Shown: positions 1 through 13,400 of the stretch, one piece after another | How the letters are laid out: the number at the start of each line of letters is the position of its first letter | Position numbering within the stretch: position 1 is the stretch's first letter | Assembly (NCBI RefSeq): GCF_000485595.1 | Contig: NW_014577095.1 | Coordinates: 140,438 to 204,437, forward strand | Reading direction: 5' to 3' | Length of the DNA stretch: 64,000 nt | Origin: Priapulus caudatus | Taxonomy: Eukaryota > Priapulida > Priapulimorpha > Priapulimorphida > Priapulidae | Translations under genes and position numbers: made by a program | The notes under the pieces: generated by a model | Databases searched by the model: none | Seen by the model: the letters and a program-made list of their open reading frames with translations, nothing else | What the model was told of the DNA's origin: nothing

Positions 1-20
1 CACACACACACACACACACA

Positions 21-77
<57 letters not shown>

Positions 78-128
78 GCGCACGCACGAACGCACACATA
101 CACACACACACATATATATATATATATG
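1..128. repeat. (CA)n/(CG)n/(TA)n microsatellite
   Basis: An alternating purine-pyrimidine run opens the window. A CA tract is followed by a CG tract (about 63-81), mixed CA/CG, and then TA repeats. No gene is seen here. Confidence 0.95.
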
Positions 129-3100
129 GTATAACAGGTAGATCGCGTATAGCGTATAGCGGCTTATTTAGGTCACTTTCTACTTCTTAGCTGCAGTTAT
201 CTTGCTATATGCTCAGGTACTCGCTGTACGCTTCAAGGCTGACAATCCGACATGCGTCTTGTGAATAATTATTCAGGATTAAGCATCAATATGGTACTTC
301 ATAAATGACGCTTGCGATGCTTTTCATCTTATACCCCGCCAATGTTTGATCAGCTAATTGTGTCGGCACCGCACTAGCAGGTGCGCACATTTTATCCAGA
401 AGTTCAACACATTCCTCATACTAAACTCCATGCGATAAGTAGAGCTCCAGAGATGCTGCCAGATAGAGCACATGACTCGGTACCAGTACGCCTATTGCAT
501 AACCGCGCTTAATCCGCAGTAAAAACGTATTGTCATAATATATAATATAGAAGCGAGGATTTTGTCTCTCTTCCTAAGTTGAGTGTTTGACGTGTCAGTT
601 AATTAAAAGTAGTTTGGAAATAGTTACTGCGCAGCGACTGGAAGCAGCCTTGAAGATCATGTTGCGTGATAGACGATGATATAAAATAAGTTAGTAATTA
701 CAAGGAATTGTACTAACATATTATACATACTGACATTTTCACTTCGATCTTTGTTATTGACTCGCGACAGTCATCGAGTGCATACCAAAGTGCGATTTAT
801 TTCTGAGGGTAGGTGATAATTGGTGTAAATGATTGACATGTGTGTTGTGCCTATCAGTTTCGAATTGTTCGATAAAATTATTGTATCTCCCAAAAATTAC
901 CAATGTTTCGCGAAGAGGAGCTTGCCCAGATGGAAATACGCCTATTCCTAATCTGCCGAGAACATTTGCTGAGCAGTAACCGCGTGTTGTACATCGAGGC
1001 AATATAACAAGTCGAGAAGAGAGATTAAACCACAGAACAAACCTACCAAGACGCCTTTAGGCTCAGTACAGCACGGTACTTTACGCCTATAGTTTTATAA
1101 CGCTAAAATGAAGAGAAATAGAACAGTTTACACAGAACCTAATAAATAATGGAGAAATACGAACGCTAAACCCGTTAAAAGAAAAGGCGAGACAACGTGT
1201 TCTCCAAGTTTACACAAGACCAGTAGATCTGCCCTTGGAGTTTGAAGGTGGGGCGCCGGCTGTACGGATCACTGATCACATAGGGCGACAGCAGCTAGAC
1301 CACCCCACCCCGGTTAGGCTACACGAGACTTCTATACACTTTCCTCCGAGCGATCCTCCGAGCTGTCCTCCGAGCGATTGCCATGGCGACGTCGTGTCAC
1401 CATGAACGATATACCATACGGACTGGCCGTCTCCGTTGGTCTACACCGTAACTTTACATGCATTTGCAACGCGTATCTTTCCTGGGTTAAGCCTATAGAT
1501 TCGCGTCAGTTCCCGCGGTCAGTGAGAGTTTACCTACTGGCCTGCCTGACGTTCTCTATAGCATGTCCAGATAATTGAAACGATTGTCACACATACGGTG
1601 TAGCTGGTTTCTGAATAACTATCATATCGGAAGTGAAATCGTGCCCCATTCTAGTTCTTTCCCTAACGGCCTAACCCATTCTAGTTACTGACAATAGCTG
1701 TCAAGAAACATCTGAATTACGGGTTTAACAGTGTAGCGACAATATATGATGCACAGCTCCACGGATACCTACCATGCGTTGTGTCGGGGAGGTTCCTGCC
1801 GAACGGTGTTTTGACGACGTGCGGCTGATGCCATGGTTACTAGTGAAAGCATTCCAACAACACAGGCCGATATTTAGTCTGTATTATATAGAGAACCCGC
1901 GTGAATGACTCTAAGCACGATTATTCCTTACGCGGAAAGAAATGCGCTTCGCCCAGAGGGCATACATGGAACATAATTACATATTAGTTGCGAGCCAGTG
2001 CCAACAACAAAAAGCAATTTCTGAAGCATTGCTTGTAAGTAAACCAACTTAAACCATGCAGAGTGACCACCGGTAAGAAAAAAATAAAACGGTAGCCTAT
2101 TTATCTGTTGAAGAGCGAACGTAGGAAACGCATGCAACGACATATTGGGTAAACCGACATTATCAGTGACCGAAATACCGTAAGCCTTTTCACTGCATGA
2201 GCCAGTAACCACCAAAACCTTACGGGAAAACAGCTCCATCGATCTGCTGTGCTTATTGCCGATCAACTACAGTATTAAGTCGCTTCATATAGCGGCCGCG
2301 TTAACATTTGGGAAGCGCTGTTAGAGTGATGTCCATGTGTTGCCACAGGCTGACGACTCTACCTCATCGTTACGCGAATACGTATCTTTTACGACCATAA
2401 AACGCATCTTTGACAACTGAAAGGAAACGCGCATCAGTCGCGAACATGCGCGTGATTATATGTGTAATCATGTAGAGTGTTTCTTTCCGAGACACCCGAC
2501 TGCCTTCGTGCAACCTGTATAGCCGCTGCTACCGCCGCCGCCGCCGCCTTATTTTCCCGTAAAAGGAAAAACATACGTTGCCGCAAGTTTAACGAGAGCG
2601 AATTCCGACCGACTTGCCGCAGACGCGCGCATTTTCGCCATACGGCGAATAGTCGACGCAAGTAATGTTACTGCGTTAATGCGGCCGTACATTAACCGGC
2701 CGACGAGAAAACAACCGCAGTCACCTACAAACCCACGCAGGCGCGACGCGCGGGGCGACTCCAGTATATACGGGTCCCCCGAACACACGCGCTAACACGC
2801 CAGCTAGCGGTATACGTGCTCACAGTCAGTCGCAGCTTCGCAGAGAGCGGCGGGGCGTCTTGAGCCGATGCAGGCATTCAAGGACGCATCTCTAGATTTT
2901 TTATCGCGGTGCGGCAAGGCCGTTAGACGCGCGCAACTATATACCTTTTGTGTATGCGTGATTAAGCAGCAAGCAGACGATCCGCCCGTGGGCTCACCAC
3001 AGGGTTAAGATTCGCCAGTTCTTCTACGCTGGTTCTCTGCGTTAATCGGTGCGTTACATACCGAAGATGCAGTTGGGACTGTAGGAAAGGGGGTACTGGA

Positions 3101-5299
3101 GGTGGCACACGCCCGCTCTCTCCTGCTGTCTGTGTATCTGAATGACAACCAGGACATCTTCGCGTGACATTAGTAGATGGATGACGCCGACACATTCTAG
3201 TAAACAGGAGAATTTGCCGCCTGCGCTGAAGCCACGTCTAGATCAAAGGTAACAGATTTTCTATGCAATTATCGGGATACACTTTATTGATTTGAACCGC
3301 GCTCTGTGTATAAACCAATAATATCTGAAGAAAGCGAATGAAGCCTATATGCAATAACAAAAAGAACAGCAAGAAATAATAGGTGTCAATAGGCTTAATT
3401 AGGCTTAATTAGGCTTAACAAGACTGTGCTTGTCAAGGCTGAGCTTCTAGATTCTGCGTTAACAGCGAAAGCGGGGTGAAGCAAACATTTCCTCTGAATC
3501 CGGGTTTGATGCGGTTAAACTTATAAGATATAACGCCATGCTCTAGTTATGTGTGGTTCGCTCCTTGTTAACGATCGAGTGGTAACGACAATGCGTTATT
3601 GGCGGTATTAGAGCTCGCCTACCCTTTCAACGACAGCAAAACCGGACCCAGTTTCTATTCGTTACGAAAAATAGAAAGTATGAGATTTAATTTCGATAGG
3701 GCTGGCTGGAAACTTTCATTCAGGGCGGCTGTGTATATAAAAGCGGGTCAGCGCTAGTCGATCCCCCCCCCCGCGTCACGGTTTACAACGTACGCCATGA
3801 ACACATACTCGCATGCTCGTACGCGCCAAGCCAATAACATAAATTATATCGCGAGTTTAGTGCGCAAAGATTATGACGACTATATACTTGCCCTGCCCTC
3901 ATCGTAAAATTCGGAGATGCGCGAATAAAAATGGCGCGGCGATGTACGCAGCATGGACGTTAGTCTAATTGCCAAGTATGTTTCGAGGAGCTTTCAGAAT
4001 GGAATAGCCTTGCAATGCATTAAATTCCCATTAGCTCACCGGCGTGCTTAATTACTTCAGACACCGCAGAGGTGCCACCTGCCAATGACAAACTTTGCTC
4101 ATCGTGTCTTAAACGACCTTACAGTTACATCCAGTAGTATTTTGTTCATGAGATACGTTCTTTTCAATTATAATGATCTCTAATGGGGAAAAATATATCG
4201 ATTTTATGTTAACTGGGTAATGTTATAATTAATAACCGCTCTATATATTGTTTCTTTGAAGACGAGTTAATTGTAAAGATATAGGATTCAGATATTACAA
4301 ATAATGTTAGTGGCATTTATAAGTTATAGACATTGCCTCGTTGGTTTAGAATTGTTTGTGCGTTTTATGGCTTGCAAATGCATTATCAATGTTTTACAAA
4401 TAGCAAACTATATATTCACGGGGTTAAACGTTTTGTGGATATACGATGATGTAACACAACATCAAACGCTTACGCTTATACGTGTATTTCACATCAGCCG
4501 GATTATCAGTGATGAATTCACATTACTAATTCAAGTTTTCTTTTGTATATCGCCATCGTAAAATGACGCTCGTGTCCAGGTGTGGAATACTAGCAGTTAG
4601 AAAAAAATTTGTTGCAGCTCTACGGAAAATGCGAAAAAAACACCCATAATCGCTGTCTATGATCGGTGTTGTGAATAGTTGTGAATAGAACAAAACCCGT
4701 CGGAATTCTTACTCGCTGGAATGATACGTGAAATTGTTTCGACAGGTGAGACTGGGTCACGTGACATACAGGTGCGATATCGTTCGCTTCTTATTGCGTG
4801 TCACAACCATTTAGCACTTCTCTTAGTTTTCATTGCAAACATATAAGGGTATTCAACGAATTCTCGAGTAAAACACCCGTGCGTGTAGGCTCGTTGTCGC
4901 TGAATACTAATCCTATGTAAAGTCAACTAGTATGCGCATGCCCTTCACGATTACGAGGCGTTATCATGCCAAGTTTGAATTTAATATAATTATAAAAGCC
5001 GGTTATGTCGGCCCACCTGCATGCACGGACTCCTGCCTGATTCGCTGTACCCCATGAATAGCGCCTACTTTGCATTACGTCATCGGATGAATACACTTAA
5101 ATTGCTATGGTACGCGTGCTGTTTTTGAACCAGACGGCGTAGAGGTTAAATACGCCGATTAAATTGTAAAATAGCGAATAATCTCGCGCCTCGAATACTT
5201 CGGTCCGAGCGAGACTGGCCCTAATTCACGGTAATTATTTTTGTTGTGCTAGAATCTTGTCTAGTGCCATAGAGCTCTACCAGCGTAGGCCTACGTCAT
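129..5299. other. Intergenic DNA, no convincing gene
   Basis: All open frames here are short, without homology I recognise or paired splice signals. Minor structures are three copies of TCCTCCGAGC near 1345-1378, a CpG-rich stretch at about 2480-2960 with a (GCC)n run near 2526-2548, and three tandem copies of AGGCTTAATT near 3387-3419. The CpG-rich stretch could be a promoter or first exon of a distant gene, but nothing confirms it. Confidence 0.6.
3734..3743 (+). promoter_or_regulatory. Candidate TATA box
   Basis: TATATAAAAG is a textbook TATA element. A good-context ATG follows at 3797 and opens a 36-codon frame ending at 3907, with a C homopolymer between them. No known product is encoded and no donor site is clear. 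Chance occurrence in AT-rich DNA is likely. Confidence 0.2.
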
Positions 5300-5308
5300 A
5301 CTTCAAGG

Positions 5309-5373
5309 TAGCTCTAGTACTATAGCCCGCGGATCGCTGCCGCAGCGATCCGCGGGCTATAGTACTAGAGCTA
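5309..5373. repeat. 65-bp perfect palindrome flanked by 9-bp direct repeats
   Basis: Two 32-nt arms (5309-5340 and 5342-5373) are perfect reverse complements around a single C at 5341. The arms are GC-rich inside (CCGCGGATCGCTGC). The nonamer ACTTCAAGG lies immediately outside on both sides, at 5300-5308 and 5374-5382, as a target-site duplication would. It has no coding capacity. It fits a minimal foldback insertion, but a cloning or sequencing foldback cannot be excluded. Confidence 0.85.
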
Positions 5374-5382
5374 ACTTCAAGG

Positions 5383-7790
5383 CAGGTCATGCCGCATATA
5401 TGGTGGTATATGGTGTATTGATTGTCGATGCACATGCGCACGGGTGAGTACGCTGACGACAGGTAGAGGGGACAGTTAGCGTACCGTCGATACAAGCAAG
5501 CGGGTTTCCAGCGTATTAACACCTGTCGGTATCGTGCCACACATTTCATTTTCGAAATCAGTCAAAATGACACCCGTTTTTTTCTCTCTCGGTTGTCTGA
5601 AAAGAATACTAGCTTTATTCCACTAAACAAGACTTAGTGTAAATCACGATGCAGGCGACACACGAGCGCGTAAATTGACAACATATACGCTCACTTTGGC
5701 AGAACTAAAGCGCCGACACGTTGGATTAAAAGCAACCACATATATAGACTATAATTACATTGAAAAAGTAGGTTATGAGTGTCTATAGCATTCGAAACTT
5801 CACACGGGAGCTTTTCCTTCCAAATGAAACTGATAGATGTTGCTAAATAACGTAAGCTGTTGTGAGCAAGAATTATCTCTTGCGTTCATCTCGATCTTAT
5901 AGGTAGCGTTTTTGTAACCTTTCTCGTCGTAAAATCAAGATAAATACTAGCGATGCGTAACGGAGCAGGCGCTTCTCTACATTATGTATGAGTCATAATC
6001 TACCAGACCGAGTGGTAAAGCTGGATCCTGCTCATTATTTACCCGAAGCTCTACAGGATGTCAGCGATTACGCGTGAGAATATAACCAATGAATTCCCAA
6101 TCGTTATTCAAGAAATCTCTGAAGACGCTCCCAGACGAACCCATGCACTGGCTTCCAGTTGCTATCGCTTAGATGTAAAAAAGGACACCCGCTGAACAAA
6201 TAGATAATAGACGGTTGGGGGAACCCATGGTGAACAACCTTAGGGCCTACCTGTAGGTGAAAGTATGTGGGAACTGCGACAACGGCGTGACGGGGCAAGA
6301 TATACGGGGATTTTAATAATCCTACGCGAGCCGATTGCGCATGTAGAGTGAGCTAGACGACAACAGAAAGTCGGCAACGGTTCCGTAAGCAAGCGCATAA
6401 TATATCGCCGCAAGAGCGATTACAATGCTGCCGTACTTTTTTATAGCATCGGTATCCACGATAATTAACCAAGTGAGAAATAAGAGAATACCGTGAGAAT
6501 CACTAATGCCGCAGTCACGACGAACGTGACGTCACTGATTAACTGACGTATGTATCGGAGAATCTATACAGGATTGCGGACGGACGAACCGGTGCGGTAC
6601 GAGTAATGTGAAAGACGATGAAAATCAAGAACGGAGCAGTAAAACACTAACGGGGATTAAAATCCGGGTGGGGTGCCGTATGAATTGAACATTGCGCATT
6701 CCTTAAATATTTGCAAGCTAACGGAATGGGAGATAAACAACGTAGCCTACGTATGATCGCCAATGGGATTATATATATATATATATATAAATATTTCTAC
6801 ATGGGCGCACTAGGTATTGTCGCGATTACATCGACATGGGCCAGTTATTATTCAAATCACGTAGAATAATGAAACGAGTTTGCACTCGTATTATTATACA
6901 GCAGCATTTGGACATTTTATTGATATATGAAATAAAAACGAGCGTTTATGAAGAGACGCCCACCTGCATCACGATACTTTATTTGCTAAAGAATAAAGAC
7001 GAGCAAGAATTCGCCTGTTATCAATGATCAAGTTACCGCCCTGCCGTTCTCATATTTGAAATTTGGCGCTTTGTCTATTATTGCTGTTATTATAGGAAGG
7101 TCATGGCTGATGTCATGGAAACGTGCAATCGCATACAGCACATAGCGAGGTGTAACTATTTTAGGTGTCTATATGCTTGTTATAAATGCAAACCCCTGCG
7201 TTTACGCAGTTATTGCAAACCAACACGTTAGAAAGTGCTACCGTATCCGCTATCAAACAATGCGTTGGTCCGTCTGATTAGTCAGTCAATGAGTAAATCT
7301 GCGCATTCTACCACGGGGATGTTGGTATACCCGTAGACAGTTTCATGATAAAAGCGTGTCCTCCTTGCGCTTTGGCTATAATGATCTGATATCAAGGTCT
7401 CGGTAAGTCCCATTCAACGACCCCTGGCGACGCTCATTCTGATTATTGACGCCAATGTGCTACCTAGTTGCCTACTCTTCGTGTAGGGACTTTTCAAGGT
7501 TCATAGTGAGTTTTGCGTAGCAGACCGCTCTAGATTTGTCTCTACCAAGTCATTCGGGTGATTTATAGCTATTATTGCTATGCGTCGCCATGGTAACTAA
7601 ACCTGCAGGCACTTTGTTGGGACACAGCACTGTCACATACGATAAATATATGCTGTGACCTTGTCCAAAATCTGAATATACACAAAAAAGAGGTAAGGTA
7701 GGAAGGTTACAAGAATGATAGCTGTAGAGCAATTACCAACATGGATAGACGGGTAGGAGAGAGCGGAAAGTGGGAGAGAGGATGAGGAGA
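5383..7790. other. Intergenic DNA, no gene seen
   Basis: No supported coding region. A short (AT)n run lies near 6769-6789. The open frames are short and unremarkable in composition. Confidence 0.55.
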
Positions 7791-7799
7791 TTGTGAGTC

Positions 7800-8168
7800 T
7801 ATGAGCGTGTGAAAGTGAGTGAGTGTGTGAATGAGCGAGTGAGTGAGTGAGTGAGTGAGTGAGTGAGTGAGTGAGTGAGTGAGTGAGTGAGTGAGTGAGT
7901 GAGTGAGTGAGTGAGTGAGTGAGTGAGTGAGTGAGTGAGTGAGTGAGTGAGTGAGTGGGTGGGGTTGGGTGGGTTTTGGATGGGTGAGTGAGCGAGTGTG
8001 AGTGAGTGCGTGCGTGAGTGAGTGAGTGAGTGAGTGAGTGGGTGAGTGAGTGAATGAGTGAGTGAATGAGTGAGTGAGTGAGTGAGTGAGTGAGTGAGTG
8101 AGTGAGTGAGTGAGTGAGTGAGTGAGTGTGAGTGAGTGAATGAGTGAGTGAGTGAGTGCGTGAGTGAG
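7800..8168. repeat. (TGAG)n tetranucleotide microsatellite
   Basis: About 370 bp of GAGT/TGAG repeats, with interruptions near 7957-7985 and a few point variants. On the minus strand it reads as an artefactual Leu-Thr-His-Ser open frame that should not be taken as a protein. Confidence 0.97.
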
Positions 8169-8169
8169 A

Positions 8170-9707
8170 AACCGAGTGGGAGGGAGGAAGGAAGGGAGGT
8201 AGGGACCACTATATTTATTAACTGGTTTACTATTGACAGCTAAACCTAGCAAGAATGATACATTGAATCATATCATATAATTACAACAGTCTCTATCATA
8301 AAAATACACTTATATATTGCTACTGAAATTAATCAATTATATTAATATACGCTAACATTTATATATATACAAGGGCAACATCAATTTCATTTAGAAATAA
8401 TTTACAGCAAAATACTAACGAATATTATACATTTTGTACAGATTTCCACAAAAGTTTACCATTTTGCTTATCCTCAAGGCTTACGTCACACACGCGTGCA
8501 AGCGCAAAAGCCGCTATAAATTAACGCGGCTACACATTACTATGTTTAACAGACGTATTTTTTTGCCTTCGCATAGGCTTTGAGCGATGAGACCACTGAT
8601 ACGAAGCTATTTAATAGACGACGATGAACAATAGTTTATTAGTAGTTTAACGTGCTAAATGCATGTGAAACGGGTAGAATGCGAATTAGAAGAGTAACGA
8701 ATACTCTCAACCTTTTGCACGGGTATTGCTCTAATAAAGATTAAACGTTTATTGACGAATGAATCAAATCAATCACACGTTTTATTTATAGAGGAGATAT
8801 ATCTCTATGCTTAAGCCAAAAAATTTCATGAAATTTCCAGCACCTAATTATGTTACCACATAAATTCTGAATTTTTATGTAAAATGGTATTTTGGATATT
8901 TCTCAATTACCACAAAGGGTGAGGAAGCAAAATTTTTGCCACAGATTAAGCACAATATGTAACAAAATAGCGCATCAGGATTTTTTTTTAAGTTTTATAA
9001 TTACTGATAAAAAGAAAAAATACCGCTTAAAATTAAGTTGTGTTAGAATTAAAAATTTGAGCGAATAAAGTGGCATAACTAATAAAATACGGCACTTAAT
9101 AACAATCCCTGACGCGCTTTTTTACAGCAATATGTTATCATTAAAACGAGTGTAAAATTTAATTAATCCGAGTTGTAATCACAGAGAAATATCCATTTAT
9201 ACATCGGCTACTATGTCAGAAATCGAAACAGAGAAATCAGCGTTTTTCTATTATTCACAATGATCGACCGCCTGTGTGCAAAATGGGCGAACGTATGTGA
9301 AACATCTACTGTTAGTACTTACTGTGACATATCCATGACTAACTGACACTACTAAATTGGTAATATGTTCCATGCATGAAAAATCGGTAAAATTTTGCTT
9401 AAAACCTTGAGAGTATCCTTTAAGTAAGATAGTGTCAACATAGAAAAACTAGAGATTTAATATAATTTAATTTAATAATTTAATATTATGTTTAAATAAT
9501 AGACTATTATAGGGATCTATGGTAATTCTGCAGGATTGGGCACAGATATGATATAATGCTGTTGTCTGTAGGCTGATGTTTCCTACGCTAATCATATTCC
9601 GCGTAACCCGTTATTTGCGCCAATTAAATTTCATGCTACGACTATAACGACAATAAAGAAAGCCATGGATTGCGAATGGAACGATTCGGCTGGAATAACT
9701 CGAGACG
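8170..9707. other. AT-rich intergenic DNA, nothing recognised
   Basis: No open frame of note and no recognised repeat. It is the left flank of the inverted-repeat element at 9717. Confidence 0.55.
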
Positions 9708-9774
9708 TCGCGGGACGCGAGTTTTTAAACCGTAAGATGGCGACTGAAGATTGATAAATTATTCATGACATGAC

Positions 9775-10022
9775 CAGGGCCGTACGCAGCAGGGGGGCAG
9801 CAGGGGCAGTTGCCCCCTAAAGATTTTCAGAGTAGGCCTTTTAATGGGACAAATACTGTACACGTTTAGAAATAAAATAGAAATGTGCCAAAAGGTTATC
9901 TTAAATCATCAAAGAAATATTACACTTTAAATAAAGAAATGTGAAATTGCGAAACGTTAGGGCACAGGGGGTATGGGGAGTACCTTTGCCCCCCTACAGA
10001 ACATTTCCTGCGTACGGCCTTG
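9775..10022. mobile_element. hAT-like MITE, 248 bp, inserted in the foldback arm
   Basis: It starts CAGGGCCGTACGCAG and ends with the complement of CAAGGCCGTACGCAG (14 of 15 matching). GACATGAC is duplicated exactly on both sides (9767-9774 and 10023-10030). CAGGG termini with 8-bp duplications are characteristic of hAT elements. It has no coding capacity. The undisturbed opposite arm of the host element retains the uninterrupted target (CATGACATCACACATGG on the complement), which fixes the insertion boundaries. Confidence 0.85.
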
Positions 10023-10107
10023 GACATGACACATGGTTCGCGTTTCTGATTTGTGCGAAGTAATAATTCACTTCTCTCAAGACCACTTCACGAGCCCAAA
10101 ACCATAT

Positions 10108-10157
10108 TCCTAACCCTAACCCTAACCCTAATCCTAACCATAACCCAACCCTAAACC
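10108..10157. repeat. Interstitial telomere-like (CCCTAA)n tract
   Basis: Several perfect and degenerate CCCTAA units lie inside the foldback element. They are embedded in unique DNA, so this is not a chromosome end. Confidence 0.9.
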
Positions 10158-10479
10158 GACTCGGCTATCTTATATACGCGTGTCATAGTACCAAATTAAT
10201 CTATGGTGTACGTGGGAAAGCGACGCATACCACGCTGCGCGACTGCTCGGACGAATAGCGCATACGAACAGGTGTCCGATGCTCGGACGAATATCCACGA
10301 CATTCAACTCAATTCAGCTAGAGAATGTTGCGTTATGTTGGTCTTACATAAAATATAGTGAAATGTAATGTAAAGCAGCGACCGGCAACGAATCAGAAAC
10401 GCGAACCATGTGTGATGTCATGGATAATTTATCAATCTTCAGTCGCCATCCTACGGTTTAAAAACTCGCTTGCGGGACT

Positions 10480-13400
10480 AGACAAAAAAACCGGGGGCCG
10501 CAAAGCTTATGCGCGACCACTCAAAACCAGCTAAGCTACGCGACGTGACGACTCATAATAATAGGCTCAATGCAGGAAATAACATGATAACAACAACTCG
10601 TTACTTTACTGCAATCTTAGCGAATTGTCCGCGCACTTCCGCCAGGCAGTGTCTTCTGCGTCGTCACGTGCCCCCGCAGATGAACACGTAAGCAATATCG
10701 AGCGCGCAGCCGATGGCTGACGCGGGGAGCGTGGTTGCGTACCACCGCAGCCTCTACTCATAGCTAGTCATTCGCGCTAGCTGCCACCAATGAACACATG
10801 CCCGCGGGGAGTCTATGGGACTCGTAACCTGCATTCGAGTTTGTAGCACGCTATAAATCTCGCAGAAATGAAAGTCAAGAATGCGTTCATTTCAATAACA
10901 ATGAGACAGACAAGGCCACCGGCAATTCCTACGCGCGCATGCAGCTGGTCGTCACGTGGACATGGCGTCTATACCTGCTGCAGACGTGCGGTGACTTGTG
11001 TTTTTGTCGCGGGTGTTCAAACATGCGTTTTTGAAATGAAACAAAACAACATTTTAAAATGTGAGAATACGAAAATTAGTGACGAAGCGTAATAAGTGGC
11101 AGCTCAAATCTAGATCAAACAATCCTGCGATCAAATGAAATAAGAGGATTGACATTGTTAGCTGGAGGTGTAAACAGTTTGATAAAATCACTCTGGTACG
11201 AAAACAAAGGGATAAACTACAGCCTAAAAACAAACATTAGCAAGTACCAGCACGCAAAATTTAGGATAAGGCTAGAATTGTGAAAAATAATTTCGCCATG
11301 GAGAGTGAGAGAGGGGGTACGTGTTCGCTGCATGTGTGTATGTACTCGTTTGTGCATGTGTGTCGGAGAGACAGGGTTTATTTTGGCGAATCATCTTCTG
11401 CAACTGTGCAAATGGCTATTAGCGCTCCATGACGCAGGTGGTCTGGGGCTAACACAGGTTAGCGAAACCTGTAGGACTTGTCATGCTCTAAGCTTCATTA
11501 CATATTATTATATTAAATTGCTATGAAACAATAGTTTTTCGCAATTCTCGTATTTTCAACGCCATCGTTAAAAAGTATATACTATAACTATCCATAGAAA
11601 TATCTACGTTTCAGGTAACTGTTTTAAACAGTATTTTCGTTATAGATGACGAAAGTGAATTGTGTTTACAGTGGAAAAATTACAAAATCAAAAAGGGATG
11701 GCAACTAACTAGATTCCCTGTATTTATTCATTTCACTTACACATGCAGTCCTTATCTTTTCTATCATTTGGCATAAGTCGTTAGAGCAGAAAGTTTATTT
11801 AATCCAACTCATAACATTAATATTTCTTGAGTGGATTCATACAATGTTAGAAAAATGAACAATTACAAGTTCGAATCTCTACTACACATGCTACAATCCC
11901 AACTTCAAAGTCTGTACCCATCTCCATTATATTAAATATATATTAGCAGAAATAATATAAATATATTTAATATATATATTATATTATTCGTATATTAAAA
12001 TAATCCTAGCAGAGGTAGATAACGGCAAATAGGAAGAGATCGAGACGCTTGAGGTAAAGAGACAAACAGAGAAAGGTTGACGATATAGTATATAACGACA
12101 GCGCTGAAGTGAAAGGGGGGGGGGGGGTAACCTTGGTGAAATATAAGGAGAGGAAGGTAGAAGAGGCGAAGAATAAAAAACTCTCACTAGAGGAAAATGT
12201 TGCAAAATGCAGCACTCTAACGAATGTTTTCTCCTAACGCTAAACATGGTAACAAATGGTCACTTAATTACACGTCGCGTTAGACGCCGAGTGCCCATCG
12301 TAAGCTCTGAACAGTGTGCCGATGTTTACTCTCCAAATAAGCGCAGTGCCTATTTTGACCAAGTATGCTCCACTTTACGTGACAATTGCGGAGAGAGTTC
12401 TGTGCAACTAAACGCTAATACTACCCTTGATATTTTTAGTAAACACACGTTCGTGTAGTAGTCTAGAAGCCTTTTCCGTCCCAGAGCAGCTTCCCACTTT
12501 CGATAAGGAGGGCGCCCATATGTAGGTTAGACATTGAAAGGGTTCAAAGAAAGTAAAACATTGTCAGTGTAATCGTTCGAAGCGATTACTGACATATTTG
12601 TACACAGCCACATAGTTGGCAAATATTTAGAGGAGCTATACACACAGGTTATAAGTAGAGAGGCCGGACCTGCCGCGGAAGGGTGCATTTGCATTAGTGG
12701 GTTACCGCGGAGCACGCTTCAGCTCTGGTAGCTCTAAAGAAACGATCAGAGACGTGTGTAGTGACGTTAATCAGCCGCTCGGGTTACTGCGCTGGCAGAA
12801 TGAAGACGTCTTCAGGCCTGTGCTGAGAATATAGAGAGTAAGATCATAAGAGTAATATAGAGTGCTGGTGCATAAACACGTGGCGGAAGTAATTTATAAG
12901 AATATGACGAATAAGCATAACCACGAATTAAAAATTTCTCTAATAGCAAATTAAACGTAGAAAGAAACACCCGACGCGAAAGAATGCGTAGACGAGTGAG
13001 CAACACACGCATGCATGTAATCATTTGGTGACTTAATATATTATTAAATTAATATAATATTTTAGTTTCCTGCTCTTTCAAATAATTATTTTTGCAAACC
13101 ACTTCTATCATAAAGCCGACACATTCGTGCTAGGTGTAACACTATAGACGGCTTTATGCGTAGCGGATAACACTAGCTAGCTGGCACGTGAATTCTTAAG
13201 AAAAGTTAGTGCGTTTGGCATTTTAATGCGCGTTAACGATGTGCAGGGCGGCTCTTTCTATTTCGCCGTTCGAGCAACGGTAGATGCTGTAGCTGTACAA
13301 AGAAATCTTCTTTCACCTAAAAACCCAGCGCAATACGCTGTCTGCATACATAAAACGTCGAAGGCATCTATCGTAACTAGGCTAGTGAGTTCCGCCGCTG

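Larger units (their letters stand above)
9717..10469. mobile_element. Foldback (long-TIR) element with 9-bp flanking repeat, disrupted by a MITE
   Basis: The left arm (9717-9774 continuing at 10031-10051) is the reverse complement of the right arm (10391-10469), about 79 bp with a few mismatches. Immediately outside lie TCGCGGGAC (9708-9716) and TTGCGGGAC (10470-10478), matching at 8 of 9 positions, which resembles a 9-bp target-site duplication. No transposase frame is present. The centre contains CCCTAA-type repeats. Long TIRs with 9-bp duplications suggest, but do not prove, a Mutator-like non-autonomous element. Confidence 0.75.

Noticed and set aside
7707-8252. Leu-Thr-His-Ser repeat protein on the minus strand
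   Set aside because: It is the translation of a (TGAG)n microsatellite in two frames, with no gene context.
10108-10157. Chromosome end suggested by CCCTAA repeats
   Set aside because: The tract is short, degenerate and internal to a mobile element, with unique sequence on both sides.
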